Origin: Anaerococcus porci
Lineage (GTDB): Bacteria; Bacillota; Clostridia; Tissierellales; Peptoniphilaceae
Direction: 5' to 3'
Assembly: GCF_009696575.1 (NCBI RefSeq)
Contig: NZ_VULQ01000005.1
Span: forward strand, 1-64,000
DNA: 64,000 nucleotides
The position numbers and the translations under genes are program-made. Below, in pieces: positions 53,807 to 62,936 of this stretch; positions within the stretch are counted from its first letter, which is position 1, and each line of letters begins with the position of its first letter. Under the pieces are notes generated by a model that worked only from the letters and a program-made list of their open reading frames with translations, was not told where the DNA came from and ran no database searches.

Positions 53807-54802
53807 ATGAAAAAAAGTAGAATTGCAGTAACACTTGGAGATCCAGCAGGAATAGGCCCAGAAATAGTAGTAAAGACATTTGCTAAAAAAGAATTATATG
53901 AAGATGCAGATATAGTTTTAGTAGGTGATAAAAATGTAGTAGAAAAGGCTCTAGAAGTTACCAAGCTTGGTTTAAAAATTAATGTAATAGATCATGTTAA
54001 AGATGGTCTATATGAATATGGAACAATAGATTTAATAGATCTTAATAATATGAGTAAAGACTATGAATTCGGAAAAGTTAGCGCTGAATGTGGTAAAGCA
54101 GCATATGAATATATATTTAAAGCAGGGGAATTAGCGATGAATGGAGAGGTTGAATCAGTAGCGACATCACCAATTAACAAAGAATCATTAAGAGCTGCAG
54201 AAATACCTTTCATAGGTCATACAGAAATGTTTGAAGAAATATCTAAAGTATCAGATCCTCTAACAATGTTTGAAGTTGAAGGTCTAAGAGTTTTCTTTTT
54301 ATCAAGACATTTATCTTTGAGGGATGCCATAGATGAGGTTAAATATGACAAGATTTATGAATACATTCAAAGATGTACAGAAGCAATGCATAGGTTAGGA
54401 GTAGAAGGAACTTTAGCAGTTGCTGGACTTAATCCTCATTCAGGAGAACATGGCTTATTTGGATATGAAGAAGTAGATGAGATAATTCCTGCAATAGAAG
54501 ATGCTAAGAAAAAAGGATATGATGTTGTAGGACCAATAGGAGCAGATTCGGTTTTTGCTCAAGGGCTTCAAGGAAAATATGCAGCTGTATTATCACTTTA
54601 TCATGATCAAGGTCATATAGCCACAAAAACATATAATTTTATGAAAACTATATCTCTAACAAACTCTATGCCATTTTTAAGAACATCTGTAGATCATGGT
54701 ACAGCATTTGATGTTGCTGGGAAAAATGTAGCATCAGAGGTTAGCATGGTAGAAGCTGTAAAATTAGCAGCTAAATATGGACCACAATTTAGAAAAAATT
54801 AG
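53807..54802 (+). CDS. pdxA2: PdxA2-type 4-phospho-D-threonate/erythronate dehydrogenase
   Basis: A 331-residue PdxA-family oxidoreductase. VTLGDPAGIGPEIV opens the protein. Metal ligands are the His of IGHTEMF, of LNPHSGEHGLFG and of YHDQGHI. Besides the vitamin B6 enzyme, PdxA2 members oxidise 4-phospho-D-threonate or -erythronate and decarboxylate it to dihydroxyacetone phosphate. The neighbouring DUF1537 kinase strongly favours that role over B6 synthesis. It lies one base after the kinase stop. Confidence 0.88.
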   Translation: MKKSRIAVTLGDPAGIGPEIVVKTFAKKELYEDADIVLVGDKNVVEKALEVTKLGLKINVIDHVKDGLYEYGTIDLIDLNNMSKDYEFGKVSAECGKAAYEYIFKAGELAMNGEVESVATSPINKESLRAAEIPFIGHTEMFEEISKVSDPLTMFEVEGLRVFFLSRHLSLRDAIDEVKYDKIYEYIQRCTEAMHRLGVEGTLAVAGLNPHSGEHGLFGYEEVDEIIPAIEDAKKKGYDVVGPIGADSVFAQGLQGKYAAVLSLYHDQGHIATKTYNFMKTISLTNSMPFLRTSVDHGTAFDVAGKNVASEVSMVEAVKLAAKYGPQFRKN

Positions 54803-54811
54803 GAGTTTATT

Positions 54812-56191
54812 ATGTCAGATAATAGGATAATAATTGCTTTAATAATTGGACTTATTTTATTAATAGGTCTAATTGTTAAGACAAAAATACATACATTTTT
54901 AGCATTAATAATATCAGCTTTGTTTATAGGTATTGCTGGGGGTATGCCTTACGAAAATGTAATAAAAAGTGTAACCGATGGATTTGGTGGAACTTTAGGT
55001 TCTATAGGAATAATAATTGGTTTTGGTGTTATGATGGGGCAGCTATTTGAAATATCAAATGCAGCAAAAAGGATGGCTCTAACTTTTATCAAGATATTTG
55101 GTAAGGGAAGGGAAGACTTAGCTATGGCAATAACTGGATTCTTAGTATCTATACCAATATATTGTGATTCTGGTTTTGTTATATTATTTCCTGTGGCAAA
55201 AGCATTGTCAAAGAATACAAGAAAATCAATAATAACATTAGGACTTGCTTTGGCTTCAGGTTTAGTTATAACCCACACTCTTGTACCTCCAACACCTGGC
55301 CCTGTTGGAGCTGCTGGAATTTTTGAAGCTAATGTAGGGGCAGTAATCCTATGGGGTATTGTTATAGCTATACCTATGGTTATTGCAACATTGTTATATG
55401 CAAGATTTTATGGAAAAAAGATTTATCAAATACCAGATGAGGAAGGCAATTGGATAAGGCCTGAGAAATCATCTTTAGCAGATATTAATGATTATACAAT
55501 TGAAGATAATGAAAAAATGCCATCAACACTGATAGCGTTTTTACCGATTATAATACCAATAATTTTAATTCTAATAAACACAATTTTATCAACAATTTCT
55601 AAAGTATCAGGATTAGAAATAAAAGGAATTTATTCTGCTTTGTCATTCCTAGGAACACCTATTGTAGCTGTAGGTATAGGTTTAATAATAGCTATTATTA
55701 CATTAACTAAGGGCATGAGTAGAGATAAGGTAATAAAAGAGTTAGAAGTTGGGATACAATCTGCAGGAATTATAATTTTAGTTACAGGTGGTGGTGGAGC
55801 TTTAGGTAAAGTTTTAACTGAATCAGGAGTAGGGGCTGATATAGCTAATTCTATATCGAAAATGAATATAAACCCTCTATTACTTCCTTTTATTATATCT
55901 ACCTTAATTAGATTTATACAAGGCTCTGGAACAGTAGCCATGCTTACATCAGCTTCAATTTCAGCACCAATAGTATTACCTTTAGGTGTTAATCCTGTAT
56001 TTGCAACACTATCAGCATGTGTAGGCTCACTTTTTTTCTCATATTTTAATGATTCATTCTTTTGGGTTGTTAATAGATCATTGGGCTTAACAGATGCAAA
56101 AGAACAAATTAAAGGATATTCAATTATATCAACTATAGCATGGGCAGTAGGATTTGTTACTATTGTTTTATTAAATTTAATATTTGGATAA
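54812..56191 (+). CDS. GntP-family gluconate/acid sugar permease
   Basis: A 459-residue transporter with about 12-14 helices. IAGGMPYENVIKSVTDGFGGTLGSIG, IPIYCDSGFVILFPVAKAL and LVPPTPGPVGAAG are hallmarks of the GntP (gluconate:H+ symporter) family. In this operon it probably imports the C4 acid sugar used by the kinase. It lies nine bases after pdxA2 and is the last gene before a bidirectional terminator. Confidence 0.92.
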   Translation: MSDNRIIIALIIGLILLIGLIVKTKIHTFLALIISALFIGIAGGMPYENVIKSVTDGFGGTLGSIGIIIGFGVMMGQLFEISNAAKRMALTFIKIFGKGREDLAMAITGFLVSIPIYCDSGFVILFPVAKALSKNTRKSIITLGLALASGLVITHTLVPPTPGPVGAAGIFEANVGAVILWGIVIAIPMVIATLLYARFYGKKIYQIPDEEGNWIRPEKSSLADINDYTIEDNEKMPSTLIAFLPIIIPIILILINTILSTISKVSGLEIKGIYSALSFLGTPIVAVGIGLIIAIITLTKGMSRDKVIKELEVGIQSAGIIILVTGGGGALGKVLTESGVGADIANSISKMNINPLLLPFIISTLIRFIQGSGTVAMLTSASISAPIVLPLGVNPVFATLSACVGSLFFSYFNDSFFWVVNRSLGLTDAKEQIKGYSIISTIAWAVGFVTIVLLNLIFG

Positions 56192-56225
56192 AATAAAAAG
56201 TAACATTTATAAGTAGTCAATAAAA

Positions 56226-56272
56226 TAACCTCAAAAGGTTGGAAGCCAAAATTCAACTTTTTGAGGTCATTA
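56226..56272. terminator. Bidirectional terminator between GntP and radical SAM genes
   Basis: ACCTCAAAAGGTTG (56228-56241) pairs with CAACTTTTTGAGGT (56254-56267), with one G-U pair, and has T-rich ends on both strands. It serves two convergent genes. Confidence 0.75.
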
Positions 56273-56282
56273 TTTTATTTGT

Positions 56283-57626
56283 CTATTTTTTATTTGAATA
56301 CCAAATTTCATCTGCTGTTTCTTTCCATACTTCAGCATAGTCGTCACATTTTCCACAAAGATCATCTACATCTTCTTTTACTAATATATCTGTTGATTTA
56401 GCTTGTGATTTTTTAACCATATCTCTAAGTAGAGTTGGATTTTCAAGCATTGGACAAGGTCTTAACATATTATCATTAAATGGTTGTCCGTTACGATATG
56501 CCACAAACAATGGTGATTGCAAAGCCTCTATTAAAGTTTTATCCTTAATATTAGAATCAGAATAATGAATGAATACACAAGGTTCCATATCTCCATTTGC
56601 ATTTATATGAAAATAGTTTCTTCCTCCTGCTATACAACCACCTACATATTCTGCATCATTTTGGAAATCTAAGAAGAATAGTGGCTTTGTTGCTCTAAAT
56701 TTTCTAATTTGTTCATACACATGTTTCCTTTGATAAGGTTTTAGAAGTAATTGCTTACTCGTTGATTTTCCTACAGGCATAAAATGAAAGTACCAAGCAA
56801 ACAAAGCACCCTTATCTATCATATAATCAACAAATTCTTCACTAACTATAGATTTATAATTTTCTGAAGTATAACAACAAGATATACCAAATGGAAGTTT
56901 ATAATTGTTCAATATTTCTATAGAATTCATAATTTTTTTATAAGTACCTTTACCTCTTCTAGAATCTGTAGTAAATTCAGATCCTTCTATAGATATTGCA
57001 GGTATTATATTTTTGATTCTTAGCATTTCTTTAGCAAAATCTTCATCAATCAAAGTTGAATTTGTAAAAATTAAAAATTCACAATCTTTATGTTTTTCAC
57101 ATATTGTTAGGATATCTTTTTTTCTAGCCAAAGGTTCTCCACCCGTAAAAATGTAGAAATATATACCCATATCCTTACCTTGATTTATAATATCATCTAT
57201 TTGTTCATTAGATAAATTTAAACTATAACCATATTCTGCTGCCCAACAACCCTTACATTTTAGATTGCAAGCTGTTGTGGGATCTAAAAGTATAGTCCAT
57301 GGAACATTACAATTATATTTAGTCCTAGTATCTTGTTTTATTTCTTCAGAAAATAATGTAGCATTTAATAAGAAATTTTCAATGAAAGTATCAACAACAT
57401 CCGAATCAATTCTATCAAGTATGTCAAGTATATATTTATAATAGACATTATCTTTATCATTTACAGTTTGCTCTATCAAATCTATTTGACTTTTAAAATC
57501 GTTAGGTGAAATTTTTTTCGCAAAATCTATCGCCTTTGGTAAATTGTTTTCTGGATCTTTGTGTACATATTTTAATAACTTATCTAATCCATAAGCTTTC
57601 ATTTTTTGATCTAAACTAAGTTTCAT
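56283..57626 (-). CDS. Radical SAM protein with SPASM-like C-terminal cysteines
   Basis: A 447-residue radical SAM enzyme. A helical N-terminal domain of about 105 residues is followed by the 4Fe-4S motif CNLKCKGC (Cys120, 124, 127) and GGEP (162-165). The C-terminal part holds many Cys (GGCIAGG, EPCVFIHY, PCPMLENP, LCGKCDDY), which suggests one or two auxiliary clusters of the SPASM or twitch type. No precursor peptide was seen nearby. The substrate is unknown. It starts 26 bases after the tetR gene and is probably cotranscribed with it. Confidence 0.82.
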   Translation of the reverse strand: MKLSLDQKMKAYGLDKLLKYVHKDPENNLPKAIDFAKKISPNDFKSQIDLIEQTVNDKDNVYYKYILDILDRIDSDVVDTFIENFLLNATLFSEEIKQDTRTKYNCNVPWTILLDPTTACNLKCKGCWAAEYGYSLNLSNEQIDDIINQGKDMGIYFYIFTGGEPLARKKDILTICEKHKDCEFLIFTNSTLIDEDFAKEMLRIKNIIPAISIEGSEFTTDSRRGKGTYKKIMNSIEILNNYKLPFGISCCYTSENYKSIVSEEFVDYMIDKGALFAWYFHFMPVGKSTSKQLLLKPYQRKHVYEQIRKFRATKPLFFLDFQNDAEYVGGCIAGGRNYFHINANGDMEPCVFIHYSDSNIKDKTLIEALQSPLFVAYRNGQPFNDNMLRPCPMLENPTLLRDMVKKSQAKSTDILVKEDVDDLCGKCDDYAEVWKETADEIWYSNKK

Positions 57627-57652
57627 AATTTCTCCTTTAAAATTTTAGTTAT

Positions 57653-58228
57653 TTACAAAATGTATTCTAATTTTTTATATGTATCTTTTAAAAGTTCAAG
57701 CAGTTCCTCTTCTTTTTCTGGATTTGCATCATGAAGTTTTATTGCGAAAAGTATTGGGGAATAAAATATTGTGGAAATAACTTTTAAACTTCCATATTTA
57801 CTTAAACCATAGTAATTTATTATCTCTTCTTGTTTTCTCATAGGAGTTTCTATGAATCTATCAACATAAAATTTCATGGCTTGAGGGTTTTTATACATTT
57901 CTATAGAAATCATCTTTCTTACTCTAGAAACATAAGAATCGTTAAGCAGATAGGAAAAAATATCTATTGCTAATTTTTCGATATTTAGACTTTTTTTACC
58001 ATCTCTAATAATTTTATAATCTTCAGCATCATGAATCTTTTCATCTAGGCTTATTATTGCATTATTTAAAATGGTATCAAAAATTTCTTCCTTTGATTTA
58101 AAATGTTTATAAATAGATGGAGCTTTAATCCCAACCTCGTTTGCTATATCTTTCATACTAACGTCTGAATAACCAAACTTAGAAAATAAAAATAAAGCCT
58201 TATCTAAAATTATTTCTCTAGTAGTCAC
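57653..58228 (-). CDS. TetR-family transcriptional regulator
   Basis: A 191-residue regulator. The N-terminal helix-turn-helix reads SKFGYSDVSMKDIANEVGIKAPSIYKHFKSKEEIFD (in part: VSMKDIANEVGIKAP). The ligand domain is all-helical without a recognised ligand motif. The GTG at 58228 is chosen because AGGAGG lies five bases upstream; a GTG at 58234 is part of that site. Two matching palindromes in its promoter indicate autoregulation. The radical SAM gene is the likely target. Confidence 0.85.
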   Translation of the reverse strand: MTTREIILDKALFLFSKFGYSDVSMKDIANEVGIKAPSIYKHFKSKEEIFDTILNNAIISLDEKIHDAEDYKIIRDGKKSLNIEKLAIDIFSYLLNDSYVSRVRKMISIEMYKNPQAMKFYVDRFIETPMRKQEEIINYYGLSKYGSLKVISTIFYSPILFAIKLHDANPEKEEELLELLKDTYKKLEYIL

Positions 58229-58241
58229 ATTCACCTCCTAA

Positions 58242-58289
58242 GCTAATACTTGTTAGCTTTATTATAGGATAACAATCGTTAGCTGTCAA
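58242..58289 (-). promoter_or_regulatory. tetR promoter with two TetR-type operators
   Basis: On the minus strand TTGACA (58284-58289) and TATAAT (58261-58266) are 17 bases apart. The spacer is filled by a palindrome, GATAACAATCGTTAGC on the plus strand (58268-58283). A second one, GCTAATACTTGTTAGC (58242-58257), lies just downstream of the -10. Both share TTAGC arms around a 6-base centre. Confidence 0.85.
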
Positions 58290-58344
58290 ATATATTTTAA
58301 TTCTAATAATTCTTTTATATACAAACTTAATATGTAATAAAATT

Positions 58345-58375
58345 AAAAAAAATCCACTATAAAAGTGAATTTTTT
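58345..58375 (-). terminator. Terminator-like hairpin downstream of xylR
   Basis: AAAAAATCCACT pairs with AGTGAATTTTTT (one mismatch or wobble) and is flanked by A and T runs. It lies about 275 bases after the xylR stop on the minus strand and may end that transcript. Confidence 0.5.
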
Positions 58376-58648
58376 TGTGAAAGTGTGATAATGTTTTTTA
58401 TATAAATTCCATAAGATTTTTTGGCCTGTAAATTATTTTCTGTATCAATCCTTACTATATTAATTAGGATTTAGGTTGATGCATAAAATTTTTAACAGAC
58501 TTGATTAAAAAGCGCTTTCTTCCAGATTAAATAGTATATGTTAGCAAATTATTATATAGTAGTTTAAATAATATATTTTATACTATTCTACCTTATCAGT
58601 ATATTTTCCAATAAAATAATTTTATAGTTTAATTAAGATATTTTTATA

Positions 58649-59767
58649 TTATTTATTTTCTATGAATTTTTTAATACCATAGTAAATGCATCCAAGTAGT
58701 GTAGATCTTTTATAGAAAGTAGATACCTCTACAATTACATTTTGTTTGAAAGATTCATTCATATGCTTTAGAATTCTTTCAATGTAATTATCTATATTAT
58801 AAGCCAAGTAAGAATTTATAAAGATTATCTCAGGAGCAATAATTTTTATTAAGTTATTAATACCTATTGACATATAGAATATATTCCTATTTATTGTTTC
58901 AATTGCGGCATAATTACCATTCTTATATAGTGCTGTAAGATCTTGTACAGATGATATTTTTTCTTTTGAAATGGTATTGAAGTAAGAAATATCAGCGCTT
59001 TCTGAACAATATTGTTCGAAACAGCCATTATTACCACATCTACAAAGTTTTCCATTTGGAACTACTATCATATGTCCTATTTCACCTGCATAACCTTCAA
59101 AACCTTCTATTAATTTATCATTAATAACTAAACCGCAGCCTATACCTGTTCTTATGTTTATACTTGCTAAGTTTTTATATTTATTAAAATGATGTTCACA
59201 AAGAGCGGCTGCATTTGCTTCATTTATTAGATAAATATTAACTCCATCATTCTCTCTTTTTAATCTACTAATAAAATCAGACTTATCTAAATCATAATTA
59301 GGAGTAAATGTAATTTTATTGTTAAAAATTATTCCATGAATAGAAATACTAATAGAAAATAACTTATTTTCTTTTTTATCTATATAGTAATTCTTAAGAT
59401 TATTTAAAACTCTATTTACTTCATAATATATATTTTCTTTGCTAATAGATGTTTCTTTTAATCCATATTTAATTATATTAAGATTTAAATTTGTTAAGGC
59501 ATATGATATATAATTTTTTGAAATATCAAATCCCAAAAATAATTTTTTATCATAATTTAACATTAAGTTAATAGGTTTTTTTCCGCCCTTTGGAGTAGAA
59601 TTTCCCTTACTTGTTTCTTTTAAAAAATTAAAATCTAATAGTCTTTGAACATTAGTAGAAATTGTACTTTTATTTATGTTAAGAACATTTGATAAATCAA
59701 CTCTAGACAAATTTGGATTTTCAAATAATACTTTTAAAATTTTATTTTGTGTTTTATTTCTTTTCAT
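58649..59767 (-). CDS. xylR: ROK-family xylose repressor (XylR type)
   Basis: A 372-residue regulator. An N-terminal winged helix (LSRVDLSNVLNINKSTISTNV, about 21-41) precedes a ROK sugar-binding domain with NIRTGIGCGLVI, YAGEIGHM and the zinc motif GKLCRCGNNGCFEQYCS. Such proteins repress xylose genes until xylose binds. The ATG at 59767 follows AGGTG; a GTG at 59776 is part of that site. It lies next to xylB and xylA, and two matching operators are found upstream of xylA and the GH31 gene. Confidence 0.88.
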   Translation of the reverse strand: MKRNKTQNKILKVLFENPNLSRVDLSNVLNINKSTISTNVQRLLDFNFLKETSKGNSTPKGGKKPINLMLNYDKKLFLGFDISKNYISYALTNLNLNIIKYGLKETSISKENIYYEVNRVLNNLKNYYIDKKENKLFSISISIHGIIFNNKITFTPNYDLDKSDFISRLKRENDGVNIYLINEANAAALCEHHFNKYKNLASINIRTGIGCGLVINDKLIEGFEGYAGEIGHMIVVPNGKLCRCGNNGCFEQYCSESADISYFNTISKEKISSVQDLTALYKNGNYAAIETINRNIFYMSIGINNLIKIIAPEIIFINSYLAYNIDNYIERILKHMNESFKQNVIVEVSTFYKRSTLLGCIYYGIKKFIENK

Positions 59768-59864
59768 ATAAATCACCTAACTATATAAATAGTATATCAT
59801 ATATTTAAGCATAAGCTATAAATTAGTTTTGTTGTTTCTATTTATATATTTCATATTAAAATTC

Positions 59865-61358
59865 TTATATTATTGAAAGATTTTTGCATATATCCTTAGT
59901 GTTAGTATAAATTTTTCTATATTCTTTAAAAAGCTTTTCGTAAATTTTTACATTCTCTAAATTTGGCTTTATTAAATTATTATATTTTATGAAAGCTTTA
60001 GAACATTCAACTAAATTTTTGTAATAACCCATACCTAATGCTGCAATCATTGCAGCTCCTAATCCTGGGCCTTCTTCAATATCAATAGTTAGTATATTTT
60101 TATTAAATATATCAGCTTGAATTTGAAGCCAGTCTTTGTTTTTACTACCACCTCCGGTTGATATTATATTATCTATTTTACTATCTAAGGAATTATTGAT
60201 AATTTCAAAGTTATCTTTTAAAGAAAAAGTTATGCCTTCTAAAATAGATCTGACTAAATGTAATTTAGTATGGGATATGTCAAGACCTATGAAGCTTGCT
60301 CTAATTTTACTATCAAAATAAGGACTCCTTTCACCATTTAAATAAGGAGTAAATAATAACCCATCTGATCCTGGACTTATTTTATCAATATTTTCTGTGA
60401 GCTTACCAAAGCTCTCATCTTTTGCGAAATTATTTTTAAACCAACTCAAAGACTGTCCCGCTGCAAGTGTAACACCCATCGAGTAGTATAAATTTTTATT
60501 TATACTATTAAAAAAATGTAATTTACCTTTATATAAATTATGGACATTTTTTTCTGGATATAATATTACACCTGAAGTTCCTATACTTAATAGCATAGAA
60601 TTTTCTTTACCTATTACACCACTTCCTATTTCACTAGCACTATTGTCAGCGGCACCAGCAAATACTTTTACATCATTTTTAAAACCATATTTTTTCTTTA
60701 AATCCTCCCTGATACTACCAATTAAATCAGTGGAGTTAACTAAATCTGGAAGGCATTCTTTATTAATCTCAAATTTATCTAGAATTTCATCGGACCATTT
60801 ATGTTTTTTTAAATCTAATAAAAGAGTACCAGAAGCATCAGAATAATCCATATTGAACTTTCCAGTAAGATAATATCTTAAATAATCTTTAGGTAAAAGA
60901 ATTTTATTTACATTTTCATAAATTTTAGGTTCATTTTCTTTAACCCATAATATTTTAGGAAGAGTGAAGCCCTCTAGGGCTATATTATTAGTCATGCATA
61001 AAAGATCTTGAGAAAATTCATTCATTATATAATCACATTGTTTACTATTTCTTACATCATTCCATAATATAGCTTTTCTAAGAGGGATAGAGTTTTTATC
61101 TAATAAAACCAAACTGTGCATTTGTCCTGAAAAACTTAAGGCTACTAAATTATCCTTTATATTTAAAGAATTATTTAAATTATCAACTACTTTTTCAAAT
61201 GCTTTAATCCAATCATTAGGGTCTTGTTCAGAATATCCTTTTTTAGGATTATAAACATCATAGGATGCTGACGATGAACCTATAAAGTTTGCTTTATCAT
61301 CAAAAACTACACCTTTTAAAGAACTTGTTCCTAAGTCTATTCCAAGAATATAATTCAT
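59865..61358 (-). CDS. xylB: Xylulokinase
   Basis: Phosphorylates D-xylulose to xylulose 5-phosphate. The 497-residue FGGY kinase starts YILGIDLGTSSLKGVVFD and contains ALSFSGQMHSLVLLD, AILWNDVRN, GAADNSASEIGSGVIG, and NGERSPYFDSKIRASFIGL, with a C-terminal STGGGSKNKDWLQIQADIF. The ATG at 61358 follows AAAGGAG; an upstream in-frame start would put that site inside the gene. A strong hairpin lies between xylA and xylB, so xylB level may be lower than xylA. Confidence 0.95.
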   Translation of the reverse strand: MNYILGIDLGTSSLKGVVFDDKANFIGSSSASYDVYNPKKGYSEQDPNDWIKAFEKVVDNLNNSLNIKDNLVALSFSGQMHSLVLLDKNSIPLRKAILWNDVRNSKQCDYIMNEFSQDLLCMTNNIALEGFTLPKILWVKENEPKIYENVNKILLPKDYLRYYLTGKFNMDYSDASGTLLLDLKKHKWSDEILDKFEINKECLPDLVNSTDLIGSIREDLKKKYGFKNDVKVFAGAADNSASEIGSGVIGKENSMLLSIGTSGVILYPEKNVHNLYKGKLHFFNSINKNLYYSMGVTLAAGQSLSWFKNNFAKDESFGKLTENIDKISPGSDGLLFTPYLNGERSPYFDSKIRASFIGLDISHTKLHLVRSILEGITFSLKDNFEIINNSLDSKIDNIISTGGGSKNKDWLQIQADIFNKNILTIDIEEGPGLGAAMIAALGMGYYKNLVECSKAFIKYNNLIKPNLENVKIYEKLFKEYRKIYTNTKDICKNLSII

Positions 61359-61371
61359 TTTTTCTCCTTTC

Positions 61372-61412
61372 AAAAAAAGTTTTCGTAAATTATTGATACG
61401 AAAACTTTTTTT
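61372..61412 (-). terminator. Perfect 16-bp hairpin between xylA and xylB
   Basis: AAAAAAAGTTTTCGTA (61372-61387) and TACGAAAACTTTTTTT (61397-61412) are exact complements with a 9-base loop. On the minus strand it begins 5 bases after the xylA stop and ends in a T-run right before the xylB ribosome site. Confidence 0.85.
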
Positions 61413-61416
61413 AATA

Positions 61417-62724
61417 TTATACTAGATAATCATTAATTCTAGCTTTTATATACTCTAGATGATTTGATTCTACATTTATTTGGTCATGTTCTAAAGCATA
61501 TTTAGTTAAAGATTCTAGTGACTCTTTACCTTCAACAATTGATTTTCCTATCCCACTATCGTAAGATTCATATCTTTTATCAAGTATATTTTCTAAGAAA
61601 TTATCTTCTTTTATCTTAGCTGCCGCTCTTAATGATCTAGCGAAGGTATCAATTCCAGAAATATGACCTAAAAATATATCATCAGGGCTTGTCGAAGTTC
61701 TTCTTAGTTTAGCATCAAAGTTTATGCCACCTGGATTTAATCCATCATTTTCTAAAATTTCGTACATGGCTAATGTTATGTGGAATATATCATATGGAAA
61801 CTCATCAGTATCCCATCCTAATTGACATTCAGCATGGTTTGCATCAATAGAACCTAGAGCGTTGTTCTCCCTAGCAACCCTTAATTCATGCTCAAAAGTA
61901 TGGCCTGCTAAAGAAGCATGATTACCTTCAATATTTAATTTAAATCTATCTTGAAGGTCATATTTGTTTATAAATGATAGGGCAGTGGCGGCATCAAAAT
62001 CATATTGATGTGTCATTGGTTCTTTTGGTTTAGGTTCGATTAAAAATGGCACTTTATGTCCAATTTTATCAGAATAGTCTATAGCCATATGGAAAAATCT
62101 TGCCATATTATCTAATTCTAATCCGTAATTTGTATTAATTAAGGATTCATATCCTTCTCTACCTCCCCAGAATACATAGTTATCACCATTAAGTTTTTTG
62201 CTAATATCAATACCTTTTTTTACTTGAGCAGCTGCATAAGCAAATACATCAGCATTATTACTTGTAGCAGCACCATTAACATACCTTGGATGAGTAAACA
62301 TATTTGCAGTATTCCAAAGAAGTTTTTTATCATATTCTTTCATCTTATCTTTGATTATATCTGTCATCTCATCAAGATTATCGAAAAATTCTTGTAAACT
62401 ATTCCCTTGATCAGCAATATCTACATCATGGAAGCAGAAAAAATCAACATTCATTTTTGATAGTATTTCAAAAAAGGCATCAGCTCTATTTTTTGTAGTT
62501 TCTTTAGTTGTTCTTCCAAACCAATTTCTTTTATAAGTTCCAACACCAAATGGATCAGAACCGTCAGCTGTCATAGTATGCCAATAGGCAAGAGCAAATC
62601 TTAAATGTTCCCTCATTGATTTTCCAAGAATTACTTCATTTGGACTATAGTAGCGGTAAGAAAATGGGTTCTTTGAATCTTTTCCTTCATATTTTATTTC
62701 TTTAATATTGTTAAAAAAAGTCAT
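61417..62724 (-). CDS. xylA: Xylose isomerase
   Basis: Converts D-xylose to D-xylulose. The 435 residues carry the catalytic His99/Asp102 (FCFHDVDIADQG), the metal ligands in LIEPKPKEPMTHQYDFD, LNIEGNHASLAGHTFEHEL, SIDANHAE and GWDTDEFP. The length fits class II enzymes. The ATG follows AAAAAGGAG. The promoter (TTTACT-16-TATAAT on the minus strand) has an XylR-type operator just downstream. Confidence 0.97.
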   Translation of the reverse strand: MTFFNNIKEIKYEGKDSKNPFSYRYYSPNEVILGKSMREHLRFALAYWHTMTADGSDPFGVGTYKRNWFGRTTKETTKNRADAFFEILSKMNVDFFCFHDVDIADQGNSLQEFFDNLDEMTDIIKDKMKEYDKKLLWNTANMFTHPRYVNGAATSNNADVFAYAAAQVKKGIDISKKLNGDNYVFWGGREGYESLINTNYGLELDNMARFFHMAIDYSDKIGHKVPFLIEPKPKEPMTHQYDFDAATALSFINKYDLQDRFKLNIEGNHASLAGHTFEHELRVARENNALGSIDANHAECQLGWDTDEFPYDIFHITLAMYEILENDGLNPGGINFDAKLRRTSTSPDDIFLGHISGIDTFARSLRAAAKIKEDNFLENILDKRYESYDSGIGKSIVEGKESLESLTKYALEHDQINVESNHLEYIKARINDYLV

Positions 62725-62748
62725 TTTTTCTCCTTTTTAATGCACTAG

Positions 62749-62809
62749 TTAGTAAATAATTAAAACAAACTATTTGTTTATATTATAATACTATTTTAAA
62801 AAAAGTAAA
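62749..62809 (-). promoter_or_regulatory. xylA promoter with XylR-type operator
   Basis: On the minus strand TTTACT (62804-62809) and TATAAT (62782-62787) are 16 bases apart. A 24-base site at 62749-62772, with outer ends TTAGTAAA and AAACAAACTA, lies downstream of the -10. It matches the site at 62970-62993 at 20 of 24 positions, and AACAAACTA fits known XylR half-sites. Confidence 0.8.
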
Positions 62810-62936
62810 GATTTTTAAATATCTAATTAATTTTTAAAACATAAAGTAAGTTTTGCAATCATTGAAAATAGTGTAGTTAAGGATGAAAAGTATTCTGTAT
62901 AATAGATATCACTATTATCAAATAAAATTAGAATGC

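Larger units (their letters stand above)
58229..58648. other. Intergenic region between tetR and xylR
   Basis: It holds the tetR promoter and operators, a terminator-like hairpin at 58345-58375, and a loose cre-like palindrome around AAAGCGCTTT (58510-58519) with no obvious gene to control. The rest is AT-rich sequence without recognised features. Confidence 0.45.

Noticed and set aside
58508-58521. cre-like palindrome around AAAGCGCTTT between tetR and xylR
   Set aside because: The outer positions differ from the consensus and it lies downstream of both minus-strand genes it might control, so no role can be argued.
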